From assembly GCF_001612615.1 (NCBI RefSeq), contig NZ_BDAU01000046.1, positions 1-64,000 of the forward strand: 64,000 bases of DNA, given 5' to 3'. Within the stretch, counting starts at the first letter, position 1, and every line of letters begins with the position of its first letter. Below the pieces are notes generated by a model. It searched no databases and had not been told where the DNA came from. It saw only the letters and a list, made by a program, of their open reading frames with translations. Shown one piece after another: positions 43,070-51,183 of the stretch. The position numbers were made by a program, and so were the translations under genes. This DNA is from Nocardia amikacinitolerans NBRC 108937 (GTDB lineage Bacteria; Actinomycetota; Actinomycetes; Mycobacteriales; Mycobacteriaceae).

Positions 43070-43847
43070 AGATGTAGAAGTTGGGGATGGCGGCGACGGG
43101 GGCGAGGGAGATCCAGGTGCCGTCGACCTTGATGCGGACCAGTCCGCTGCGGGCGTCGATGAGCTGGATGCGGTCCCAGGGATAGACCTGATTGCGGAAG
43201 CTGAGGGCGACCAAGTCGAGGCCGATATCGCCGAAGTGGACGGTTTCGCCGTTGTCGATTTTGAGGACAGCGCGCGGCAATTGCGTGCCGGTGATGGCGG
43301 ACTGGATCGCCCTGCCCCATTCGCGCGCGTCGGCGAACTCGGTGTCGTCGAAAGCCGCGTGCGCGCCGTTGGGTCCGCTCATCTCCAGCGAATACTCGAC
43401 GCGCGAGGTGTTCTGGAACGGAATGACCTGTTGGCGCACTTCGGCGGTGTCCCAGCGGAATCCGGCGATCTGCTCACCGGATCGGTACACGGTCATGCCG
43501 TTATCGAACAGATCGAGCCGCGCCGAACGGTTCTGCTGGTTCTGCCGTCCGCGCACCGACGCCAGCGTGGCAGGCAGCAGCGCGACGACGCCGACAGCGA
43601 CTCCGCCCGCGAAGGATCCGACCGCGGCACAGATCACACCGACGGCCGCGAGTCCGCCCGCGACGATTCCGCACCCGCGCACGAAGGTGTCGCTCACCGG
43701 TGCGGGGAGAAATGTTTGGCGGTGCGTGCCGAGCTTTTCGTACTCGGCCATCAGGTGTATCAGCTGCGACAACGGTATGGTGCGCCGGACGCCGGTTCCG
43801 CCTTCACCGTCCTCCGGCATGCTCGGAGTGGTCAATAGTCCCTCCAT
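43026..43847 (-). CDS. DUF6585-like membrane protein
   Basis: The 273-residue protein has two adjacent membrane segments at ~60-95 (GIVAGGLAAVGVICAAVGSF; VAVGVVALLPATL) and a C-terminal beta-rich region with a repeated pattern (LDLFDNGMTVYRSGEQIAGF; YPWDRIQLIDARSGLVRIKV). The two halves look like PH-fold modules and the layout fits DUF6585 as I recall it. No enzyme motif. It ends the accessory stretch and is followed on the same strand by no close gene. Confidence 0.7.
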   Translation of the reverse strand: MEGLLTTPSMPEDGEGGTGVRRTIPLSQLIHLMAEYEKLGTHRQTFLPAPVSDTFVRGCGIVAGGLAAVGVICAAVGSFAGGVAVGVVALLPATLASVRGRQNQQNRSARLDLFDNGMTVYRSGEQIAGFRWDTAEVRQQVIPFQNTSRVEYSLEMSGPNGAHAAFDDTEFADAREWGRAIQSAITGTQLPRAVLKIDNGETVHFGDIGLDLVALSFRNQVYPWDRIQLIDARSGLVRIKVDGTWISLAPVAAIPNFYIFNELAERLRLPATT

Positions 43848-43940
43848 GAGGCGGTTTTCATCCGCGCGAAGCGTATTCCACCGGACCGGATATCGCTACC
43901 GCAACCCCCGGTGAATTCGCGCGTCGGTCTCACCGCGTAT

Positions 43941-44630
43941 TCACCCCTGCAGCACGAAGGCGACCAGAAAACCTGCCGCCGTGGCCATTCCGACCCACCA
44001 GCCGCCTTCGCGATAGGCCTCCGGCATGAGTGAATCGGCAAGAACGGCGATGGTCGCGCCGCCCGCGAAAGCCTGCACGGTGCTGATATGGGTGTCGGAG
44101 AGATTGTCCGAGAGACTGTTTCCCAGCACCGTGACGAGCACCAGAACCGCACCGGTCGCCGCCCACAACCCGAATGCGCGAGCGTGCTTCAATCCGTGCT
44201 CGCTGCGCATCAGCGCCGCGCCGCCGATGGCCTCCGGCAGGTTGCCCACCGCGACCGCCACCAGCAGCACCAGCCCGCCGCCCGAGGTCAGCGAGACGCC
44301 GAGCGCGAGGTTCTCGGGAACGCCGTCCAGGATGGTGCCGAGCATCAGCGCCCAACCGATGGCCGCCGCGCCCAATTTCGTCTCGATCAGATGATTGGCG
44401 ACCACATACACCCCGGCGCCCGCGAACAGCGCCGCACCGGCGATCACCGCGCCCGCCTGATGAAAGGCCGGTTCGAACAGTTCCGAGGACACCGCCGCGA
44501 TCATGGTGCCCGCGCCGAACGCCATCAATGACGCGAGCAGCGGCCTCGGCAACGACCAGCGCAGGCCGATGGCCGCGCCGACCAGCAGCGGTACCGCGGT
44601 GCCGAGACCGTAGAGCAGTGCCTTCAGCAT
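43941..44630 (-). CDS. ZIP-family metal transporter-like membrane protein
   Basis: The 229-residue protein has about seven or eight helices. GVYVVANHLIE follows helix 3, and GWALMLGTILDGVPENLALG and AVAVGNLPEAIGG carry the conserved polar residues of ZIP helices 4 and 5 (D, E, N, E in place of the usual H/E pairs). Members import divalent cations. Start at 44630 begins at the first helix. The unusual binding residues make the substrate uncertain. Confidence 0.75.
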   Translation of the reverse strand: MLKALLYGLGTAVPLLVGAAIGLRWSLPRPLLASLMAFGAGTMIAAVSSELFEPAFHQAGAVIAGAALFAGAGVYVVANHLIETKLGAAAIGWALMLGTILDGVPENLALGVSLTSGGGLVLLVAVAVGNLPEAIGGAALMRSEHGLKHARAFGLWAATGAVLVLVTVLGNSLSDNLSDTHISTVQAFAGGATIAVLADSLMPEAYREGGWWVGMATAAGFLVAFVLQG

Positions 44631-44662
44631 GCGGCTCACCCTAATGGGCGCCCGCAACTCGC

Positions 44663-45637
44663 TCAGATGCCCGCGACAGATACGACGCGGAAGGCGCTAG
44701 GAGTGCCGGGACCCATCGGCCCACCCTTGTCGAACTGCGACGCGACCACCAGCGTGCGCTCGCCGTCGCGCACCAAAGTGGTTGGAATGTCCAGGGTCTC
44801 GTCGGTGAGCCGTTCGTCCAGCCGCGCGGACGCGCCGTCCTCGGTCAGCGTCCAGCGCGAGATGGAGTTGGTGGAGTTGTGCACCGCCCACAGCGTGTCG
44901 CCGCGCAGCTCGAGGCCGTCGCCGTTGGTCAGGTCGCCGCCGTTCAGTTCGACTTTCCTGATCGGCGCGTCGGCGGTGAGATCGACGCGGTAGAGGTCGC
45001 CGCCGACCATGTCGACCACAAGCAGGTACCGCCCGGACGGGTCCGCGACCAGGCCGTTGAGGTTGAAACTCCCCGGTTCGCGCGGTTCGATGACGCCGCC
45101 GAGTTCGAATCGCGGTGTCAGCTCGCCACGTCCGCCCTGCGCGGCGACCGCACGCACCTGCTCGGGCGTGACCCGGTAGACCACGGCGCGCACGCTGTCG
45201 GTGAGGTAGGCGGTGCCGTCCTGCGTGATGGCGACGTCGTTGACGAAGCGCGGTTCGGCGCCGGGCACGTCGAAGCGGGCGATCAGTGCGCGAGAGGCCG
45301 TGTCGTACACAGCGACTCCCGCGGTCGAGTCGGTCACCCACAGCCGACCCGACCCGTCGACCTTCAGTCCGTTCGCGGTCTTCCGCCCGTCGGCGCCCTC
45401 GGGCAGGAACACCTCCGCCCGCTCGGCGTCGGCTGTGGCGCGGTAGATCGCGCCGGTGCTGTAGGAGCCGACGTAGGTGTCGCCGGTGCGGGCGTCCAGC
45501 GCGATGCCCTCGGGATAGGCGCGCTCGCCTGGCAATTCGTAGGCGGTGGTTACCCGCGGTGCTTCGTCGGGGGAGCCGCAGGCCGTCAGCGCGGCGAGGG
45601 TGAGGAGGGCGATCGGAAGGGTGCGCGTGCGGGACAT
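44663..45637 (-). CDS. SMP-30/gluconolactonase-like beta-propeller lipoprotein
   Basis: The 324-residue protein has a signal peptide with lipobox LTAC and then a six-bladed propeller: repeated units such as YPEGIALDARTGDTYVGSYS, TANGLKVDGSGRLWVTDS and NLNGLVADPSGRYLLVVDM. This is the SMP-30/strictosidine synthase-like fold of sugar lactone hydrolysis. Cell-surface location is inferred. It is divergent from a MarR gene 100 bp away, the likely regulator. Confidence 0.88.
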   Translation of the reverse strand: MSRTRTLPIALLTLAALTACGSPDEAPRVTTAYELPGERAYPEGIALDARTGDTYVGSYSTGAIYRATADAERAEVFLPEGADGRKTANGLKVDGSGRLWVTDSTAGVAVYDTASRALIARFDVPGAEPRFVNDVAITQDGTAYLTDSVRAVVYRVTPEQVRAVAAQGGRGELTPRFELGGVIEPREPGSFNLNGLVADPSGRYLLVVDMVGGDLYRVDLTADAPIRKVELNGGDLTNGDGLELRGDTLWAVHNSTNSISRWTLTEDGASARLDERLTDETLDIPTTLVRDGERTLVVASQFDKGGPMGPGTPSAFRVVSVAGI

Positions 45638-45687
45638 GCCGTGACCTTTCGAATGTGATCGTATCGAAGAACGTTCACGAACATAGA

Positions 45688-45717
45688 TTCGAGTTCTAAT
45701 AATCGTCAAGACTCGAA
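45688..45717. promoter_or_regulatory. possible MarR operator between the SMP-30 and MarR genes
   Basis: Inverted repeat TTCGAGT (45688-45694) and ACTCGAA (45711-45717) with a 16-base AT-rich spacer, in the 100-bp divergent region. Position fits autoregulation by the MarR protein; the long spacer is not typical. Confidence 0.4.
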
Positions 45718-45737
45718 CGGCAAGACGAGCGGATACC

Positions 45738-46208
45738 ATGCCAGGCATGACCCCTATGCCCGCCGCCGAACGCATCGGCTCCTACGTCAAGCGCGCGGAG
45801 CAGGCTCTGGCGACGGCGAAGAACGTCGCGCTGAAGCCCGCGGGGGTCACCGTGGCCCAGTACTCCGCGCTGCTGTTCCTCGCCGAGAACCCGGGCATCT
45901 CGGCGGCGGCATTGGCGCGCCTGTGCGGCGTCACCCCGCCGACCATGAACACCGTGCTCACCAACCTCCAGGAGCGCGGCCTCATCGAACGAACCCCGCA
46001 CGCCTGGCACAAGAACGTCCTGGAGACCCGTCTCACCGAGCGCGGCGAGTCGGTGATGAAGGACGCCGACGCCCGCGCGATCCGGGTCGAGCGTTCGGTG
46101 GCGGCCGCGTTCACTGCCACGGAGCGCGACACCCTCGTCGAGCTGTTGACCCGCTGCGCCGACGCTTTCGACGCCGCTCGCGAGGACGCGCCCACGGCGA
46201 ACAAATAG
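45738..46208 (+). CDS. MarR family transcriptional regulator
   Basis: The 156-residue protein shows the MarR winged helix: ISAAALARLCGVTPPTMNTV as recognition HTH, then LTNLQERGLIERTP, and the wing with LETRLTERGESVM. It is divergent from the SMP-30-like lipoprotein gene and probably controls it and itself. Starts at 45738 or the second Met (45747) are both possible. Ligand unknown. Confidence 0.92.
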   Translation: MPGMTPMPAAERIGSYVKRAEQALATAKNVALKPAGVTVAQYSALLFLAENPGISAAALARLCGVTPPTMNTVLTNLQERGLIERTPHAWHKNVLETRLTERGESVMKDADARAIRVERSVAAAFTATERDTLVELLTRCADAFDAAREDAPTANK

Positions 46209-46403
46209 GCCCGCCTGAACCGAGGCTTCCGCCAGAGCCCGCTGCCCAGCAAACAGGGGCGGCTGGTGTGGACACGCGGTGCCGACGGCCTGGTGTCCGC
46301 GACGCGGCGCGGCTCGTCGGCGCTCGCTTCCGTATGCGGGGGCGGAGCGGCGCGGGATCGCGAACGTCCGCGGCACCCCGGGCGACGTCGGTAGTCTGCG
46401 GTG

Positions 46404-47276
46404 ATGGCGCACCTGCATGCGATCGGATTCGCGCTGGTCGCCGCGCTGTGCATCGCGTTCAGCGCGGTCATGCGGCACTGGGAGGCGGCGCGGGTGCCTG
46501 ATGTGGATCTCGGGCGTCTCGGCGCGATCGGCAGCCTGGTTCATCGGCCGCTGTGGTGGTTCGGCACGGCGGTCGGCGCGGGCGGTTACGTCTTCCAGGC
46601 GATGGCGCTCGGTCGCGGATCGGTGCTTCTGGTCCAGTCGCTTCTGGTGAGTTCCCTGCTGTTCGCCTTGCCATTGGCGGCGACTCTCTCCGGCCGCGCG
46701 ATTCGGCGTTCGGAATGGTTGTGGGCTTTGGTGCTCAGCGTCGCCATCGTGGTGCTACTGATCGTCGGCGATCCACGGCAGGGGAAACAGCATGTGGCGG
46801 CCTGGCATTGGGCGTTGACCGCCGCGATCGGCGTCCCCCTCTTCGCGGCCTGCCTGCTCGGCGCGCGACAGCCGGGCAGGCGGCGGGCGCTGCTGCTCGG
46901 CATCGCGGCTGGCGCGCTGTTCGGCTTGGCGGCGGTGCTCACCAAAGGCGTGGTCACGTTGATCGGGGAGGGGGCCGCCGCGGTGTTCGGTTCCGCGGAG
47001 ACCTACGCCCTCGTCGTGGTGGGCGTCGCCGCGGTGGTCCTCCAACAGGACTCCTACCAGGCGGGGGCGCTGCAAGCCTCACTGCCCGCCGCGACGGTGA
47101 CCGAACCCGTCGTCGCCGCGGCCCTCGGCATCCTGCTGCTGGACGAGTACTTCGACGTCGACGGCGCCCACGTCATCCTGCTCGCCCTCGCCCTCACCGC
47201 GATGACCGCCGCCACCCTCGCCCTGGCCCGCTCGGCCGCATCCGAACCCACCCCGGCCCCCACTCCGATTCGCTGA
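46404..47276 (+). CDS. DMT-superfamily membrane transporter
   Basis: The 290-residue protein has nine or ten helices, organised as two halves of the drug/metabolite transporter family (first half FALVAALCIAFSAVMRHWE ... second half GIAAGALFGLAAVLTKGVV). It lacks a signal peptide. A GTG at 46401 is directly before the ATG at 46404. The substrate is unknown. The 192-bp gap upstream shows no gene. Confidence 0.82.
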   Translation: MAHLHAIGFALVAALCIAFSAVMRHWEAARVPDVDLGRLGAIGSLVHRPLWWFGTAVGAGGYVFQAMALGRGSVLLVQSLLVSSLLFALPLAATLSGRAIRRSEWLWALVLSVAIVVLLIVGDPRQGKQHVAAWHWALTAAIGVPLFAACLLGARQPGRRRALLLGIAAGALFGLAAVLTKGVVTLIGEGAAAVFGSAETYALVVVGVAAVVLQQDSYQAGALQASLPAATVTEPVVAAALGILLLDEYFDVDGAHVILLALALTAMTAATLALARSAASEPTPAPTPIR

Positions 47277-47322
47277 CCCAGTCCTATGCTCTCGCAGCAT
47301 TCGGCCGAATCCGGCCCCGCGG

Positions 47323-47514
47323 TCAGTCGGTGGTGATGCGGGCGTGTAGGTGCATGTCGTGCCACCGCTGGATCGCCGGATCGGCGAACGCGGCGAACAC
47401 CGCCGAGGCGTCACCGGCGAGCCACGGCCGTAGGACGAGGCCGTCACCGGTCGTGATCGTCGGCTGGTCGGCATCCCAGAACCGTTGCACCACATCGGGA
47501 GTCGAAAGCGCCAT
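47323..47514 (-). pseudogene. truncated GNAT acetyltransferase, N-terminal fragment
   Basis: A 63-residue frame contains the first strands of a GNAT enzyme (ITTGDGLVLRPWLAGDASAVFAAFADPAIQRWHDMH) and then stops, where a normal protein of this kind has about 180 residues and an acetyl-CoA loop. Nothing resembling the rest is found before the DMT gene, so the 3' part has been deleted. Confidence 0.7.
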
Positions 47515-47667
47515 GGTCGAATTCTCCGCCGGTCGATCGATCGTCGCGCGACTCGCGTTCCGGCGCGACCGGCGCCTGATGATCGGACGCAACCGGGCGG
47601 CCCGAGGTAAGCACCTTGTCTGACCGTTCCACGGGCGCACCACCCACTCCGGTCGTAGGCTGAATTC

Positions 47668-48462
47668 ATGTCGCGCGGCGAGATCAAGGGCGTGCTCTAC
47701 GACATCGACGGCGTGCTGGTTACCTCATGGCACGAGATCGAGGGAGCGCGCGCCGCCGTGCGGGAATTGCGCGAAAAGGGTTTGCGCCGAGCATTTCTCA
47801 CCAACACCACCTCGAGGACTTGCGCCGAGATCGGCAGTCGTTTGAAGTCGGCGGGATTCGAGATCGATACCGAGGAAATCGTCACGGCGGCCAGGCTGAC
47901 CGCCGAATTCCTGCGGCGCCGCTATCCGGATTCCCGTGTCTGGCTGTTGAATCACGGCGACATCGAAGCGGATCTGGCCGGATTGGAACTGGTCGAGAAG
48001 GACCCCGATGTAGTCGTGATCGGCGGCGCGGGAACGGAATTCACACACCGCGCGCTCAGCAGGGTGGTCGAGCTGATGCTGGACGGCGTGCCGGTCGTCG
48101 CGATGCAGGGCGGTCTCACCTGGGCCACCGACGACGGCCTCCGTATCGACGCGGGCGCGTATCTCCCCGGCCTCTCGGCGGCGGGCAACGCGGAGATCGA
48201 GGTGATCGGCAAACCCGCCCCGACGGGGTTTCGCACCTGCGCGCAGCTCATGGAACTCGAGCCCGCCGAGATCGTGATGGTCGGCGACGACCTGCATTCC
48301 GACGTGCTGGCCGCGCAAGCCGTCGGCATGACGGGCGTACTCGTCCGCACCGGAAAGTTCCGCCCCGGCGTACTCGCCGCCGCCGACGTCGCGCCGGACC
48401 ACGTGATCGACTCGGTGACCGCGCTGCCGGAACTGCTGTCGACCAGCGGCGTCGCCGGGTGA
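47668..48462 (+). CDS. HAD-superfamily IIA phosphatase
   Basis: The 264-residue enzyme has the four HAD motifs: I DIDGVL (nucleophile D12, acid D14), II FLTNTTS, III with the Lys in GKPAP, and IV GDDLHSD. The cap domain between motifs II and III is of the NagD/PLP-phosphatase type IIA. The substrate is a phosphometabolite that cannot be named from sequence. It stands alone, followed by a 252-bp gap with a large hairpin. Confidence 0.9.
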   Translation: MSRGEIKGVLYDIDGVLVTSWHEIEGARAAVRELREKGLRRAFLTNTTSRTCAEIGSRLKSAGFEIDTEEIVTAARLTAEFLRRRYPDSRVWLLNHGDIEADLAGLELVEKDPDVVVIGGAGTEFTHRALSRVVELMLDGVPVVAMQGGLTWATDDGLRIDAGAYLPGLSAAGNAEIEVIGKPAPTGFRTCAQLMELEPAEIVMVGDDLHSDVLAAQAVGMTGVLVRTGKFRPGVLAAADVAPDHVIDSVTALPELLSTSGVAG

Positions 48463-48660
48463 AGGATCGGAACCGGTCCGTTCGAAAAAAGTTCTACGAA
48501 ATTCCTCCAAAAGCCTTCCTGCGCGGCGGATTGCTCGGTATCGTCCGTGTCGGCAAACAGTCAGTGACAACGGAGTTGCGATGGTCGGATCGGAGGAATG
48601 TTTGATCTAGCTACCAGGCTGCCAACTTTCGGCTAACGCGCGGTCGGTCGAAGGTTGAGA

Positions 48661-48699
48661 CGAAGGGCCCGATCCATGACGAGGGGATCGGGCCCTTCG
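48661..48699 (+). promoter_or_regulatory. 15-bp perfect inverted repeat before a tetR gene
   Basis: CGAAGGGCCCGATCC and GGATCGGGCCCTTCG flank a 9-base spacer, ending 15 bp before the TetR start at 48715. It could be a terminator for the HAD gene, though it is 198 bp past that stop, or an operator/attenuator of the TetR gene. Confidence 0.6.
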
Positions 48700-48714
48700 G
48701 TATTGTCTGCCCCA

Positions 48715-49347
48715 ATGTCACAGGATGCGAATACGGGACGAATGTATGCCGGGCAACCCGTAGAGGACCGGCAACGCCAGCGGCGTGCGCGTTTTCTGGA
48801 ATCGGGCCTGACGGTCTTTGCGCGCGACGGATACGCCAATAGTTCGGTGGGCGCCATCTGTAAAGACGCCGGGCTCTCCTCGCGACAGTTCTACGAGGAG
48901 TTCACCGGGCGCGAGTCACTCCTACTAGAGCTCTACGAGCAAATCGACAAGGAGTCGCGCGAAGCGGTGACCGCCGCGCTCGACAAGAAGACGGACGCGT
49001 CCGCGCTGGAGATCATCGACGCCGCGGTGCGCGCCTACGTCGAGTCCATCGGCGCCGATCCGCGCAAGGCGCGCGTCGCGCTCGTCGAGGTGGTCGGCGC
49101 CGGGCCGAAGGTGGAGAAATTCCGCCTGGAGCTGCGCCGGGTGTGGGGCTCGCTACTCGCGAGCGCCGCGGAGGACGCGGCCATGCACGGCGAAATCCCG
49201 CCGGGTGACTACGAAATGCGGGTGCTGGCGATCATCGGCGCGGTGAACTACGTGGTGGATTCGTGGAGCGGGTCGGATCCGCGCCCGCCGCTTGACGATG
49301 TGATCCGCGTGCTGAGCCGGGTGATCATGGGCGCGGTCGGCGCGTAG
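48715..49347 (+). CDS. TetR/AcrR family transcriptional regulator
   Basis: The 210-residue protein has an N-terminal HTH (FARDGYANSSVGAICKDAGLSSRQFYEEFTGR, about 36-67) and an all-helical ligand domain ending in a helix with VDSWSG. It may act on the alpha/beta hydrolase gene 61 bp downstream. A large inverted repeat just before its start is a candidate site. Ligand unknown. Confidence 0.9.
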   Translation: MSQDANTGRMYAGQPVEDRQRQRRARFLESGLTVFARDGYANSSVGAICKDAGLSSRQFYEEFTGRESLLLELYEQIDKESREAVTAALDKKTDASALEIIDAAVRAYVESIGADPRKARVALVEVVGAGPKVEKFRLELRRVWGSLLASAAEDAAMHGEIPPGDYEMRVLAIIGAVNYVVDSWSGSDPRPPLDDVIRVLSRVIMGAVGA

Positions 49348-49408
49348 CGGACCGGCTGGTCGGCTGCCCGCGCGGCGGCGCCCGAGGCCGCGCGGTAGCG
49401 TGCGCAGC

Positions 49409-50269
49409 ATGGAGACAGTTCCGATCCAGGTGCCGGACGGCAGCACCATTCCGGTGCGGTTGATTCCGGCCGAGGGTCAGCACCGGCATCCGGTGACGCC
49501 CGACGCGCCGCGCCCCGTCGTGGTGATCGTGCCGGGGCTCGGCGTGCCGGGCGCGTACTACGAACTGGTCGCCCAGCAGCTCGCCGCGCGCGGATTCGAC
49601 GCGGCCATCGGCGAATTGCGCGGCAACGGCGACAGCCGCCCGCGGCCGAGCCCGACCAGCACCTACGGCTACCACGAACTGGTGTCGGTCGACTTCCCCG
49701 CCATCTTCCAGGTGGTGCGCGATCGGTTCCCGTCGAGCACGCCGTACCTGCTCGGGCACAGCATGGGCGGTCAGCTCGCCGTCATGTACGCGGCGCGGGT
49801 CCGCGGCAGGCTCGGCGGGCTGATCCTGGTCGCCTCGGGCACGCCGTATTACCGCGGTTATCGCGGATTGTTCAGTCCCGGCATGCTGTTCGGCACCGCC
49901 GCCGCCTCGCTGACCGCGAGCCTCGCCGGTTTCTGGCCCGGCGACCGGATCACCGTCGGCGGTTTCGGACCCCAGTCGAAGGTGCTCATCTCCGACTGGG
50001 CGCGGCTGGCCCGCACCGGCCGTTTCGTTCCGGTCGGCGCCGATATCGACTACGAGGAGCGCATCGCCCGGCTGAAGCTTCCGGTCCTGTCGATCACCAT
50101 CGCGGGCGACGAACTCACCCCGCGCGGGTCGGCCGAACACCTGCTGAGCAAAATGCCCGCCGCCGACCTGACCACCTGGCATCAGCCGGAACGCTTGGGG
50201 CACAACGGCTGGATCCCGGATCCGAATTCGACCGTCGACCGCATCGAGAAATGGTTGCGCGACCGCTGA
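49409..50269 (+). CDS. alpha/beta hydrolase
   Basis: The 286-residue enzyme has the nucleophile elbow GHSMGG with Ser, an oxyanion region VVIVPGLGVPGAYY and a late HQPERLGHNGW His segment. The acid is likely in ITIAGDELTP. It hydrolyses an ester, lactone or related bond; there is no signal peptide. It lies 61 bp after the tetR gene and converges with another tetR gene. Confidence 0.88.
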   Translation: METVPIQVPDGSTIPVRLIPAEGQHRHPVTPDAPRPVVVIVPGLGVPGAYYELVAQQLAARGFDAAIGELRGNGDSRPRPSPTSTYGYHELVSVDFPAIFQVVRDRFPSSTPYLLGHSMGGQLAVMYAARVRGRLGGLILVASGTPYYRGYRGLFSPGMLFGTAAASLTASLAGFWPGDRITVGGFGPQSKVLISDWARLARTGRFVPVGADIDYEERIARLKLPVLSITIAGDELTPRGSAEHLLSKMPAADLTTWHQPERLGHNGWIPDPNSTVDRIEKWLRDR

Positions 50270-50274
50270 TCGGC

Positions 50275-50919
50275 TCAGCGGCTCGTCGCCAACCGGCCCG
50301 CGAACCCGTCGAGCATCGCCTCGACGCCGACCTCGAAATGATCGCCACCCGCCGCGGCGCCTGACCTGACCAACGTGTCGTTCTCGGGCACAACGGATTT
50401 GCGGCCGCGCCGCATCGCATCGCCGTCACGCACGGCGGCGACGGCTTGGCCGAGGATGTGGCCGATCACGTAGTCGCGTAGACACTGGGTCAGTTGCCGG
50501 GCATGGCCGGGCTCGAAACCCGTGCCCTGCAATCGTTCGATCATCCAGTTGCCGGTCTCGATCGCGGCCGGGCTGCGTACCGGCCGGGTCGCGAAGACCG
50601 GCACCGCGTTCGGATGCCTGCGCAGCGTCGACCGCAGTCTGCGCGCGTACGCACGCAGCAGTTCGCGCCAATCCTCCTGCCACGGCAGGCTTTCCATTTC
50701 CAGCTCGGCGAACATGGCCGCCGCGATCCCGTCGAACAGATCCTGCTGATCGGAGAAATGCCGGTACGCCGCCATCGGATCGGCGCCCAGCGCGGCGCCG
50801 AGCTTGCGCATGGAGAACCCGTCGAGCCCGGTCTCGTCGATGACAGTCAGCGCGACCGCCGCGATGTAGTCGCGGTTCAGCGCGGTGCGGGTGGGCGGTG
50901 TCCGCTTGCGCGACGTCAT
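50275..50919 (-). CDS. TetR/AcrR family regulator beside the WS/DGAT gene
   Basis: The 214-residue protein has a basic N-terminal arm, an HTH (FSMRKLGAALGADPMAAYRHF) and a long C-terminal domain with GNWMIERLQGTGFEPGHA. It is divergent from the WS/DGAT gene, and a set of palindromic half-sites (51052-51076) lies between them. It probably represses lipid storage genes, a fatty-acyl-type ligand being a reasonable guess. Start at 50919 gives the normal length. Confidence 0.9.
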   Translation of the reverse strand: MTSRKRTPPTRTALNRDYIAAVALTVIDETGLDGFSMRKLGAALGADPMAAYRHFSDQQDLFDGIAAAMFAELEMESLPWQEDWRELLRAYARRLRSTLRRHPNAVPVFATRPVRSPAAIETGNWMIERLQGTGFEPGHARQLTQCLRDYVIGHILGQAVAAVRDGDAMRRGRKSVVPENDTLVRSGAAAGGDHFEVGVEAMLDGFAGRLATSR

Positions 50920-51051
50920 CCGGCGACCGGCCGCCGCGGGTCCGCCTGCCGGACGACAACGCACGCCGGTAACCGCCGCGTGCCGTGCGCCGGGGCGGCT
51001 GGAAAGGACGACATGCGGGCATGGTAGCCGCCACCGCTTTGCGGCTACGCT

Positions 51052-51076
51052 GTAGATCTCATCTACGACGTAGATG
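51052..51076. promoter_or_regulatory. overlapping palindromic operator, TetR / WS-DGAT
   Basis: Three half-sites in alternating orientation make two overlapping palindromes: GTAGAT-CTC-ATCTAC (51052-51066) and CATCTACG-A-CGTAGATG (51060-51076), the second perfect over 17 bp. It lies between the divergent tetR and WS/DGAT genes, 108 bp before the latter. This is a typical TetR operator design for two dimers. Confidence 0.75.
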
Positions 51077-51183
51077 TTTGCCGCGCGATGACCGCGAACA
51101 CGCGACGGTGGAGCCGAATCCGGCCGACCGGCGCGGGCGAAGCGGTACATTTCTTCGACTCGGGTTCGGCAAGGGACGGGCAC

